This document shows, piece by piece, positions 57,223 to 64,000 of a DNA stretch of 64,000 nt. The stretch comes from Streptomyces cellulosae (GTDB lineage: Bacteria > Actinomycetota > Actinomycetes > Streptomycetales > Streptomycetaceae). Location: positions 21,644 to 85,643 of the forward strand of contig BNBH01000030.1 in NCBI GenBank assembly GCA_014655195.1, in the 5' to 3' direction. Numbering within the stretch: the first letter of the stretch is position 1; each line of letters starts with the position of its first letter. The notes under the pieces are model-generated. The model was not told the DNA's origin, searched no databases, and was given only the letters and a program-made list of their open reading frames with translations. The position numbers and the translations under genes were made by a program.

Positions 57223-58400
57223 CGGGCGAGGTCCTTCCAGGCGACGTCCTTGTCGGTGCGCGGCTCGGCGGGCAGGCCCAGGACGCGCTCGGCGACGATG
57301 TTCAGCAGGACCTCGCTGGTCCCGCCCTCGATGCTGTTGCCCTTGGCGCGCAGATAGCGGTAGCCGGCGTCGCGGCCGGTGAAGTCGACCAGTTCGGGGC
57401 GGCGCATGGTCCAGTCGTCGTACAACAGCCCCTCCTCGCCGCGCAGTTCCACCTCCAGGCCGCTGATCTCCTGGTTGAGGCGGGCGAAGGCGAGCTTCAT
57501 GCCGGCGCCCTCCGGACCGGGCTGTCCGGCGACGAGCTGCTGGCGGAGGCGTTCGCCGGTGAGCCGGGCGACCTCCGCCTCGACCCACAGCTTCAGCAGC
57601 CGCTGGTGCAGGTCGTGGGTGCGCAGTTCGGGGCGTTCGCGCCACGTCCTCGCGACCGGGCCGATCATGCCGCCCTCACGGGGCAGCCGCATGCCGCCGA
57701 TGGCGACGCGCTCGTTGTTGAGGGTGGTCTGGGCGACCCGCCAGCCGTCGCCGACCTCGCCCAGGCGGCGGTCGTCGGGGATGCGGACGTCGGTGAGGAA
57801 CACCTCGTTGAACTCGGCCTCGCCGGTGATCTGGCGCAGCGGCCGCACCTCGACGCCGGGGTCGGTCATGTCGCACACGAAGTACGTGATGCCCCGGTGC
57901 TTGGGCACGTCCGGGTCGGTGCGGGCGATGAGGATGGCCCAGCGGGCGAGGTGGGCGCTGGACGTCCACACCTTCTGCCCGTTGACCACCCAGTCGTCGC
58001 CCTCACGCACCGCGCGCGTGCCGAGCGCGGCCAGGTCGGAGCCGGCGCCGGGCTCGCTGAAGAGCTGGCACCAGACCTCCTCCCCGGTCCACAGCGGCCG
58101 CAGGAAGCGCGCCCTCTGCTCGTCGGTGCCGTACTGGAGGATCGTCGGAGCGGCCATGCCCAGACCGATGCCGATGCGGCGCGGGTCGTTGTCGGGGGCG
58201 CCGGCGGCCTCCAGCTCGGCGTCGACGACGGCCTGGAGGGAGCGCGGCAGGCCGAGCCCGCCGAGCCCTTCGGGGAAGTGCACCCAGGCGAGTCCGGCGT
58301 CGAAGCGGGCGCGCAGGAAGTCCAGGCGCTCCGTCCCGGCGGGCGGATGCGCCGCCAGGAACTCCCGGGTGAGGCGGCGCAGTTCGTCCGCGTCGGTCAT
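57219..58400 (-). CDS. Acyl-CoA dehydrogenase family protein (first of pair)
   Basis: A 393-residue flavoprotein: HFPEGLGGLGLPRSLQAVVD, LFSEPGAGSDLAALGTRAVR (FAD loop), DWVVNGQKVWTSSAHLARWA, IPDDRRLGEVGDGWRVAQTT and YRYLRAKGNSIEGGTSEVLL NIVAERVLGLP. It pairs with the following gene, likely forming a heteromeric dehydrogenase for a branched, cyclic or steroid-type acyl-CoA. GTGA-type coupling joins it to the quinone reductase upstream (stop overlaps its start by 4 bases). Confidence 0.9.
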   Translation of the reverse strand: MTDADELRRLTREFLAAHPPAGTERLDFLRARFDAGLAWVHFPEGLGGLGLPRSLQAVVDAELEAAGAPDNDPRRIGIGLGMAAPTILQYGTDEQRARFLRPLWTGEEVWCQLFSEPGAGSDLAALGTRAVREGDDWVVNGQKVWTSSAHLARWAILIARTDPDVPKHRGITYFVCDMTDPGVEVRPLRQITGEAEFNEVFLTDVRIPDDRRLGEVGDGWRVAQTTLNNERVAIGGMRLPREGGMIGPVARTWRERPELRTHDLHQRLLKLWVEAEVARLTGERLRQQLVAGQPGPEGAGMKLAFARLNQEISGLEVELRGEEGLLYDDWTMRRPELVDFTGRDAGYRYLRAKGNSIEGGTSEVLLNIVAERVLGLPAEPRTDKDVAWKDLAR

Positions 58401-59374
58401 GCTGCGGCTCCGTTCTCCAGCGACGGCAGCACGGTGACGCGGCCGGTGGTGACGCCGTCGGCGACCCGCTGCACGGCGTCGGCGGCCCCGGCGAGCGGGA
58501 CGCGCTCGCTCACCAGCGGCTTGATCGCGCCCCGGGCGGCCAGCTCGGTGAGCTGCTCGTGGCAGTGCTGGACCAGCTTGGGGTTCTTCGTGTTGTACAG
58601 GCCCCAGTGCAGGCCGAGGATGGCGTAGTTCTTGATCAGGGCGTGGTTGAGGCCGGGGTTCGGGATGGTCCCGCTGGCGAAGCCGACGATCACGATGCGG
58701 CCCTCGAAGGCGACGGTCTTGGCGGACTGGGTGTACGCCTCGCCGCCGACCGGATCGAAGATCACGTCGGCGCCGCGTCCGCCGGTGGCCTCCTTGACGG
58801 CGGCGACGACGTCCTGCTCGCGGCGGTCGATCACCACGTCGCAGCCCAGTTCGCGGGCCACGGCGGCCTTGTCGGCGCCGCCCGCCACGCCGATGACGGT
58901 GGCGCCGGCCGCCTTGCCGAGCTGCACGGCGGCGCTGCCCACCCCGCCCGCGGCGGCGTGCACGAGCAGCGTCTCACCGGCCTCGAGGCGGGCTCGACGG
59001 TGCAGGGCGAACCAGGCGGTCTGGTAGCCGATGTGCAGGGCGGCGGCCTCGGCGTCGTCCAGCGCGTCCGGGGCGGGCAGCAGAGCCGCGGCGTCCGCGA
59101 GGGCGTACTCGGCGAAACCGCCGTACGGCAGGGCCGGGTTGGCGATGACGCGGCGGCCGTCCTCGGTCTCGCCGCAGATCTCCACGCCCGGCGTGAACGG
59201 CAGCGGCGGCCGCACCTGGTACTGGCCCCGGCACATCAGGGCGTCCGGGAAGTTGATGTTGGCGGCGCGCACCCGGAGCAGCACCTGCCCCTCGCCGGGG
59301 GTCGGCCGTCCGACGTCCGCGAGGCGCATCACCTCGCGCGGCTCGCCGAGTTCGTGCACTTGCCATGCCTGCAT
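58397..59374 (-). CDS. NADPH:quinone oxidoreductase-type zinc-free dehydrogenase
   Basis: A 325-residue MDR-superfamily enzyme: FPDALMCRGQYQVRPPLPFT PGVEICGE, the nucleotide motif LLVHAAAGGVGSAAVQLGKA, GADVIFDPVGGEAYTQSAKT and GRIVIVGFASG. The structural-zinc and catalytic-zinc Cys residues of alcohol dehydrogenases are absent, so it is a quinone reductase or enoyl reductase. It is the first gene of a 3-gene operon with the two acyl-CoA dehydrogenases, which suggests a degradation pathway. Confidence 0.88.
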   Translation of the reverse strand: MQAWQVHELGEPREVMRLADVGRPTPGEGQVLLRVRAANINFPDALMCRGQYQVRPPLPFTPGVEICGETEDGRRVIANPALPYGGFAEYALADAAALLPAPDALDDAEAAALHIGYQTAWFALHRRARLEAGETLLVHAAAGGVGSAAVQLGKAAGATVIGVAGGADKAAVARELGCDVVIDRREQDVVAAVKEATGGRGADVIFDPVGGEAYTQSAKTVAFEGRIVIVGFASGTIPNPGLNHALIKNYAILGLHWGLYNTKNPKLVQHCHEQLTELAARGAIKPLVSERVPLAGAADAVQRVADGVTTGRVTVLPSLENGAAA

Positions 59375-59489
59375 GCGGGGCCTCCACGGGACGGTGAACG
59401 TCGTCTTCGCTGACCGGGTCCCCGCATACTAAGCGGTCGCTTGCCTCAAGGGAACCGTCCAGGAACCGTCCCGTGTCCCGGACCGCACC

Positions 59490-60062
59490 TCACCCCCTCT
59501 TCGGCCGCGCCCGCACATGCATCCGCTCCCCCTGCGGCCCGAAGAGGCTGAGGAACTCCACCGGCCCCTCCCCCGTCGACCCGAACCAGTGCGGCACGCG
59601 GGTGTCGAACTCGGCCGCCTCCCCCGCCGCCAGCACCACGTCATGGTCGCCCAGTACCAGCCGCAGCTTCCCGGAGAGCACGTACAGCCACTCGTAGCCC
59701 TCGTGCGTGCGCGGTTCCGGCTCCAGCTTCCGCTTCGGCTCGAGCACCTTGTACGCCTGGAGCCCGCCGGGCTGCCGGGTGAGCGGCCAGTGGGTGCGGC
59801 CGCCGTGCACGATCGGCCGGGAGCGCACCCGCGGATCGCCCACCGGGGGCGCGCCGACCAGCTCGTCCAGCGACACCTGGTGGGCCTGCGCGATGGGCAG
59901 CAGCAGGTCGAGGCCGGGTTTGCGCTGCCCGGACTCCAGCCGGGACAGGGTGGACACGGAGATGCCGGTCGCCTCCGCCAGCGCCGCGAGTGTCACCTCC
60001 CGCTCCTTCCTGATCCGGCGCAGCCGGGGGCCCACTTCCGCGAGAACGTCGTCCGTCACCAT
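59490..60062 (-). CDS. XRE-family regulator with C-terminal cupin domain
   Basis: A 190-residue repressor or activator. The HTH is LRRIRKEREVTLAALAEATG followed by ISVSTLSRLESGQRKPGLDL; the cupin (about 110-190) has EPEPRTHEGYEWLYVLSGKL, LVLGDHDVVLAAGEAAEFDT and PHWFGSTGEGPVEFLSLFG. Cupins of such regulators bind a small ligand. The message seems leaderless: TTGACA and TGCAAT boxes lie so that transcription begins at or next to the ATG at 60062. It is divergent from a TrxR-like enzyme. Confidence 0.9.
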   Translation of the reverse strand: MVTDDVLAEVGPRLRRIRKEREVTLAALAEATGISVSTLSRLESGQRKPGLDLLLPIAQAHQVSLDELVGAPPVGDPRVRSRPIVHGGRTHWPLTRQPGGLQAYKVLEPKRKLEPEPRTHEGYEWLYVLSGKLRLVLGDHDVVLAAGEAAEFDTRVPHWFGSTGEGPVEFLSLFGPQGERMHVRARPKRG

Positions 60063-60068
60063 GCGGAC

Positions 60069-60097
60069 ATTGCAGGTTCGGCAAACTTGTTTGTCAA
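60069..60097 (-). promoter_or_regulatory. XRE promoter with operator in the spacer (leaderless)
   Basis: Read on the minus strand: TTGACA (60097-60092), 17 bases, TGCAAT (60074-60069), then 6 bases to the ATG at 60062. The spacer has CAAAC-TT-GTTTG (60082-60093), a perfect 5-bp inverted repeat placed where a repressor would block both this promoter and the divergent one. Confidence 0.6.
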
Positions 60098-60140
60098 TTC
60101 GCCGGGTTCGGAGCGACCGTCGTCGGTGGAGGTGGTCACG

Positions 60141-61097
60141 ATGACCGAGCAGGACCTGAACGAGCCGAGCGACAGCCGTTACGACGTGGTCGTGGTGGGC
60201 GGTGGCGCCGCGGGGCTGTCCGCCGCGCTGGTGCTGGGGCGGGCCCGGCACCGCACGCTGGTGGTCGACGCGGGCGAGCCGCGCAACGCCCCGTCGGCGC
60301 ACATGCAGGGCTATCTGAGCCGGGACGGCATGCCGCCGGCGGAGTTCCTGGCGACCGGCCGGGAGGAGGTCGCGCGCTACGGCGTGGAGCTGGTCCGGGA
60401 CCGGGTGACGGACGTGGCCCGGGGCGGGGACTTCACGGTGACGCTGGAGCGGGGCGGCAGGGCGCGCGCCCGGCGGATCGTCGTGGCGACGGGGCTGAAG
60501 GACGAGATGCCGGACGTGCCCGGGGTCGCCGAGCGGTTCGGGCGGGACGTGCTGCACTGCCCGTTCTGCCACGGCTGGGAGGTGCGCGACGAGCCCTTCG
60601 GGGTGCTGGCGTCGAGCGCGGCGGGCGTGCACCAGGCGCTGATGGTGTCCCGGTGGTCGAAGGACGTCAGGTTCTTCCTGCACCGGGTGGCCGAGGAGGA
60701 GCTGGCCGACCTGGACCTGCGCCGGCTGGCCGCGGCGGGCGTGGACGTGGTGCCGGGCGAGGTCGCCGGTCTGGTGGTCGAGGACGACCGGCTGACGGGC
60801 GTACGGATGGCCGACGGGACCGTGCACTCCCGGTCGGTGGTGTTCGCCGCGCCGCGTCCGGTGCCGCGGACGGGGCTGCTGGAGCGGCTGGGCGCGGAGA
60901 TGGACCGGACCCCGTTCGGGACGTACCCGGTGGTCGACGGGAACGGGCTGACCAGCGTGCCGGGCGTGTGGGCGGCGGGCAACGCGATCGGGTTCAGCGA
61001 GCAGGTGGTGCACGCGGCGAGCGGCGGTTACCGCGCGGCGACGGCGATCGTCGGGGACCTGCGGATGGCGGACCTGGACGCGGCGCTGGACGGCTGA
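60141..61097 (+). CDS. Thioredoxin reductase-like FAD oxidoreductase
   Basis: A 318-residue enzyme: YDVVVVGGGAAGLSAALVLG is the FAD motif, GEPRNAPSAHMQGYLSRDGM is a family strand, CPFCHGWEVRDEPFGVLASS contains a CxxC pair in a CPFCHGWEV setting and GVWAAGNAIGFSEQVVHAAS holds the C-terminal FAD contact. The motif CPFCHGW rather than CATCDG separates it from genuine TrxR and places it with the AhpF/TrxR-like group of unknown partner. GGAGG is 8 bases before the ATG. Confidence 0.88.
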   Translation: MTEQDLNEPSDSRYDVVVVGGGAAGLSAALVLGRARHRTLVVDAGEPRNAPSAHMQGYLSRDGMPPAEFLATGREEVARYGVELVRDRVTDVARGGDFTVTLERGGRARARRIVVATGLKDEMPDVPGVAERFGRDVLHCPFCHGWEVRDEPFGVLASSAAGVHQALMVSRWSKDVRFFLHRVAEEELADLDLRRLAAAGVDVVPGEVAGLVVEDDRLTGVRMADGTVHSRSVVFAAPRPVPRTGLLERLGAEMDRTPFGTYPVVDGNGLTSVPGVWAAGNAIGFSEQVVHAASGGYRAATAIVGDLRMADLDAALDG

Positions 61098-61243
61098 CCG
61101 GCCGGTCCGGCACCCGGCGCCCCGGAGCAACGCCGATCGGCTCGGCGGCTGACCGAACGGTCCACCGCCCGGCCGCCCGGAGCAGGGCCGGTCCGGAAGA
61201 ATCCGGAGGTGTGGAAAGCCCGCCTTCGTAGCACTCTGACCGC

Positions 61244-62782
61244 ATGTTGCTGTCCCGGCTGGCCCAGGTGTCGCAGGAGGTGGCCGCCACCTCGGCGCGG
61301 TCGCGGAAGACCGCGCTGCTCGCCGAGCTGTTCCGGGAGGCCGAGCCGGACGACGTCCCGGTCGTCATCCCGTATCTGGCGGGCCGGCTGCCGCAGGGAC
61401 GGATCGGGGTCGGCTGGAAGGTGCTCGGCAACCCGGTCCCGCCCGCCGACGAGCCAGCCCTGACCGTGCGTGAGGTGGACGCGCTGCTCACGCGGCTGGC
61501 GAAGGTGTCGGGGCCGGGCTCGCAGGCCGAGCGGGCCCGGCTGGTCGGCGAGCTGCTGGGCGCGTCCACCGAGGCGGAGCAGCGGTTCCTGCGGGGGCTC
61601 CTGACCGGCGAGGTGCGCCAGGGCGCCCTGGACGCGGTGGCCGTGGAGGGGCTGGCCCGGGCGACCGGCGCGGCCTCGGCGGACGTACGGCGGGCGGTGA
61701 TGCTCGCCGGGTCGTTGCAGCCGGTCGCCGGGGCGCTGCTGGCGGAGGGTCCGGAGGCGCTGGGGCGGTTCCGGCTGACGGTCGGGCGTCCGGTGCAGCC
61801 GATGCTGGCGCACAGCGCCTCCTCGGTCGCGGAGGCGGTGGAGAAACTGGGCGTCTGCGCGGTCGAGGAGAAGCTCGACGGCATCCGCGTCCAGGTGCAC
61901 CGCGACGGCGGCACCGTGCGGGTGCACACCCGCACCCTGGACGACATCACGGACCGGTTGCCCGAGGTGACCGAGGCGGCGCGCGCGCTGGACGTGGAGC
62001 GGTTCGTCCTCGACGGCGAGGTGATCTCCTTCGACGACACGGGTCGCCCGAGGTCCTTCCAGGAGACGGCCGGACGGGTCGGGTCCCGGGTGGACGTGGC
62101 GACGGCGGCCCGGGAGACGCCGGTCTCCCCCGTGTTCTTCGACGCGCTGTCGGTGGACGGCCGGGACCTGCTGGACCTGCCGTTCGCCGAGCGGCACGCC
62201 GAGCTGGCCCGGCTGGTGCCCGAGCCGATGCGGGTACGGCGCACGGTGGTGAACGGCCCCGGCGACCTGGAGGCGGCGGAACGGTTCCTCACCGAGACGC
62301 TGGAACGCGGCCACGAGGGCGTCGTGGTGAAGGGCCTGGAGGCCCCGTACAGCGCGGGACGGCGCGGCGCGTCCTGGCTGAAGGTCAAGCCGGTGCACAC
62401 GCTGGACCTGGTGGTGCTGGCCGCCGAGTGGGGGCACGGCCGGCGCACCGGCAAGCTGTCCAACCTGCACCTGGGCGCCCGCACCGCCGACGGCGGGTTC
62501 GCGATGCTCGGCAAGACCTTCAAGGGCATGACCGACGCGATGCTGGAGTGGCAGACGAAGCGGCTGCGGGAGATCACCGTCGACGAGAGCGGCTACACGG
62601 TGACCGTGCGCCCCGAACTCGTCGTGGAGATCGCCTACGACGGCCTCCAGCGCTCCAGCCGCTACCCGGCCGGCGTCACCCTGCGCTTCGCCCGGGTCGT
62701 CCGCTACCGCGAGGACAAGCGCCCGGAGGAGGCGGACACGGTCGAGACGGTGCTCGCCGCCCACCCGGAGGTACGGCCGTGA
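61244..62782 (+). CDS. ATP-dependent DNA ligase (LigB type)
   Basis: A 512-residue repair ligase. The N-terminal helical domain (about 1-190: VREVDALLTRLAKVSGPGSQ, then EVRQGALDAVAVEGLARATG) precedes the nucleotidyl-transferase core with motif I EEKLDGIRVQVHRDG (adenylated Lys210), motif III VLDGEVISFDDTGRP, motif IV RGHEGVVVKGLEAPY and motif V SWLKVKPVHTLDL. The C-terminal OB domain holds LGKTFKGMTDAMLEWQTKRL. It is a non-essential, ATP-using enzyme next to the NAD-dependent LigA of the genus. The NUDIX gene begins in its stop codon (GTGA overlap). Confidence 0.93.
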   Translation: MLLSRLAQVSQEVAATSARSRKTALLAELFREAEPDDVPVVIPYLAGRLPQGRIGVGWKVLGNPVPPADEPALTVREVDALLTRLAKVSGPGSQAERARLVGELLGASTEAEQRFLRGLLTGEVRQGALDAVAVEGLARATGAASADVRRAVMLAGSLQPVAGALLAEGPEALGRFRLTVGRPVQPMLAHSASSVAEAVEKLGVCAVEEKLDGIRVQVHRDGGTVRVHTRTLDDITDRLPEVTEAARALDVERFVLDGEVISFDDTGRPRSFQETAGRVGSRVDVATAARETPVSPVFFDALSVDGRDLLDLPFAERHAELARLVPEPMRVRRTVVNGPGDLEAAERFLTETLERGHEGVVVKGLEAPYSAGRRGASWLKVKPVHTLDLVVLAAEWGHGRRTGKLSNLHLGARTADGGFAMLGKTFKGMTDAMLEWQTKRLREITVDESGYTVTVRPELVVEIAYDGLQRSSRYPAGVTLRFARVVRYREDKRPEEADTVETVLAAHPEVRP

Positions 62783-63244
62783 CGGCGTCCCGCAGCGCGG
62801 GCCTGCTGCTGTTCCGGCGCACCGATGAGGGCGTCGAGGTGCTGCTCGGCCACATGGGCGGCCCGTTCTTCGCGCGCCGGGACGCGGGGGCGTGGACGGT
62901 GCCGAAGGGCGAGTACGACCCCGCCGAGCCCGCCTGGGACGCGGCGCGCCGCGAGTTCGAGGAGGAGCTGGGGCTGCCCCCGCCGGAGGGTGAGGCGGTG
63001 CCGCTCGGGGAGGTCCGCCAGTCGGGCGGCAAGGTGGTCACCGCGTGGGCGGTGGAGGCCGACCTGGACCCGGCGTCCGTCGTACCCGGCACGTTCACCA
63101 TGGAGTGGCCGCCCAGGTCCGGGCGTACCCCAGGAGTTCCCGGAGCTGGACCGGGTCGCGTGGTTCCCCCTGGACCGGGCCCGCGAGGTGATCGTGTCGG
63201 CACAGACCGCGTTTCTGGACCGCCTGGCGGAGCACTCGCCCTAG
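62779..63244 (+). pseudogene. NUDIX hydrolase with a frameshift
   Basis: Starts at GTG 62779, overlapping the ligase stop, so both are coupled. The protein reads SAGLLLFRRTDEGVEVLLGH, GAWTVPKGEYDPAEPAWDAA and REFEEELGLPPP, the NUDIX box GEYD...REFEEELG being complete apart from the usual positions, through EWPPRSGR. Near 63127-63130, an extra C in CCCC shifts the frame; the other frame gives EFPELDRVAWFPLDRAREVI and VSAQTAFLDRLAEHSP to a stop at 63244. The first ~115 residues including the NUDIX box are intact. A sequencing error is quite possible. Confidence 0.8.
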
Positions 63245-63342
63245 GGGGCCGACCGACCGCAGCCCCTCCGGCCCTCCCGCGTTGCGCGGCCCATCGGCGC
63301 GCGGGAAGGTCGTAAGCGCAGCCCGTCCCATGGAGGCCAGTG

Positions 63343-64000
63343 ATGCACATCGCCACGGTGAATCCGGCGAACGGCGAGACCGTCAAGACGTACCACCCCA
63401 TGGACGAGGACGAGCTGGAGCGCCGGCTCCAGCTCGCGGAGGCCACCTTCCGCACGTACCGGACGACCAGCTTCGAGGAGCGGTCGCGTCTGATGCACCA
63501 CGCCGCCCAGATCCTCGACGAGGACCAGGACGCCGTCGGCCGGATGATCACCACGGAGATGGGCAAGCCGGTCGCGCAGGCCCGCGCGGAGGCCGCGAAG
63601 TGCGCCAAGGCGATGCACTGGTACGCCGACCACGCGGCCGGGCTGCTCGCCGACGAGGAGCCCGCCGCGTCCGACGTGAAGGACTCCGGCGCCTCCCGGG
63701 TCCTGGTGCGGTACCGGCCGCTGGGCCCGGTGCTCGCGGTGATGCCGTGGAACTTCCCGCTGTGGCAGGTGGTGCGGTTCGCCGCCCCCGCCCTGATGGC
63801 GGGCAACGTCGGGCTGCTGAAGCACGCGTCGAACGTGCCGCAGACCGCCCTGTACCTGGAGGACCTGTTCCACCGCGCGGGCTTCACCGAGGGCACGTTC
63901 CAGACCCTGCTGATCGGCTCCGCCGCCGTCGACGAGCTGCTGCGCGACGACCGGATCAAGGCGGCCACGCTCACCGGCAGCGAGCCGGCCGGGCGTGCGG
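63343..64000 (+). CDS. gabD: Succinate-semialdehyde dehydrogenase (NADP+), 5' part
   Basis: The first 219 or so residues of an aldehyde dehydrogenase run off the window. MHIATVNPANGETVKTYHPM is the start, EMGKPVAQARAEAAKCAKAM and VMPWNFPLWQVVRFAAPALM are family motifs (the latter with the catalytic Asn), and the region ends at LTGSEPAGRA, just before the nucleotide-binding and active-site Cys segments. The closest class is succinate-semialdehyde dehydrogenase of the NADP+ type. GGAGG is 6 bases before the ATG at 63343. Confidence 0.88.
   Translation, partial: MHIATVNPANGETVKTYHPMDEDELERRLQLAEATFRTYRTTSFEERSRLMHHAAQILDEDQDAVGRMITTEMGKPVAQARAEAAKCAKAMHWYADHAAGLLADEEPAASDVKDSGASRVLVRYRPLGPVLAVMPWNFPLWQVVRFAAPALMAGNVGLLKHASNVPQTALYLEDLFHRAGFTEGTFQTLLIGSAAVDELLRDDRIKAATLTGSEPAGRA

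Noticed and set aside
1..64000. tRNA, rRNA, CRISPR arrays, insertion sequences or prophage genes
   Set aside because: No cloverleaf-like segments, spaced repeats, transposase or integrase motifs were seen; absence was judged by eye only.

Overview
This 64 kb window is Streptomyces-like chromosome. Base composition is very GC-rich, third codon positions are almost always G or C, GTG starts and 4-nt ATGA/GTGA stop-start overlaps are common, and the content is typical of the genus: a conservon (cvn) operon, DUF5997, DUF5709 and DUF6397 proteins, a ROK-controlled xylose locus and many one-component regulators. From memory, the order pectate lyase - ung - xylA/xylB - acyl-CoA dehydrogenases - ATP-dependent DNA ligase resembles the left arm of S. 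coelicolor; this was not checked by alignment. No rRNA, tRNA, CRISPR array, transposase, integrase or prophage was recognised.

Layout. 1-9.2 kb: secreted pectate lyase with an operator-bearing promoter, a PaaX-like regulator, a frameshifted PadR regulator and a decayed glycosidase-like gene, a 40-bp palindrome in front of an AidB-type acyl-CoA dehydrogenase, a BNR-repeat protein, uracil-DNA glycosylase, a BadF-type kinase and a CbiX-like protein ended by a strong terminator. 9.2-9.9 kb is non-coding. 9.9-20.2 kb: FUSC exporter, Lrp regulator, HAD hydrolase, DUF4142 protein, an HTH-less LysR effector domain divergent from DUF5997, two hypothetical proteins, a MerR HTH fused to DNA polymerase III beta-clamp domains, a KhtTU-type K+/H+ antiporter pair and a universal stress protein. 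20.2-24.7 kb: a nitrilase plus a cyclic-amidase-like deacetylase behind an inverted-repeat operator, followed by a LuxR-type two-component system. 24.8-33.5 kb: YjbQ, a flavin monooxygenase, a small MltG, an ABC exporter under a divergent MarR regulator, and a heterodimeric ABC exporter with asymmetric ATP sites. 33.5-34.3 kb is non-coding repeats. 34.3-39.5 kb: DUF5709, zinc-free L31, a YdjM-like membrane protein, a DUF3516 helicase and acyl-CoA thioesterase II. 39.5-47 kb: DUF6397, an extra roadblock protein, a PPOX pseudogene, the cvnA-B-C-D conservon and an MHYT membrane sensor. 47-55 kb: methyltransferase, small membrane proteins, the xylA/xylB/xylR switch, and a metallo-beta-lactamase-fold relic. 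55-64 kb: a Tat-type GDPD-like lipoesterase, a three-gene acyl-CoA dehydrogenase/quinone reductase operon, a leaderless XRE-cupin regulator, a thioredoxin-reductase-like enzyme, an ATP-dependent DNA ligase coupled to a frameshifted NUDIX gene, and the 5' part of a semialdehyde dehydrogenase.

Five loci carry disrupted reading frames (PadR, glycosidase-like, PPOX, MBL-fold, NUDIX). Two have apparent internal deletions and look like real decay. The single-base indels sit in short homopolymers and could be sequencing errors. The most unusual items are the MerR-beta-clamp fusion, the possible split LysR pair, the imidase/half-amidase-like module with its own two-component system, and the 40-bp perfect palindrome at 3332-3371.
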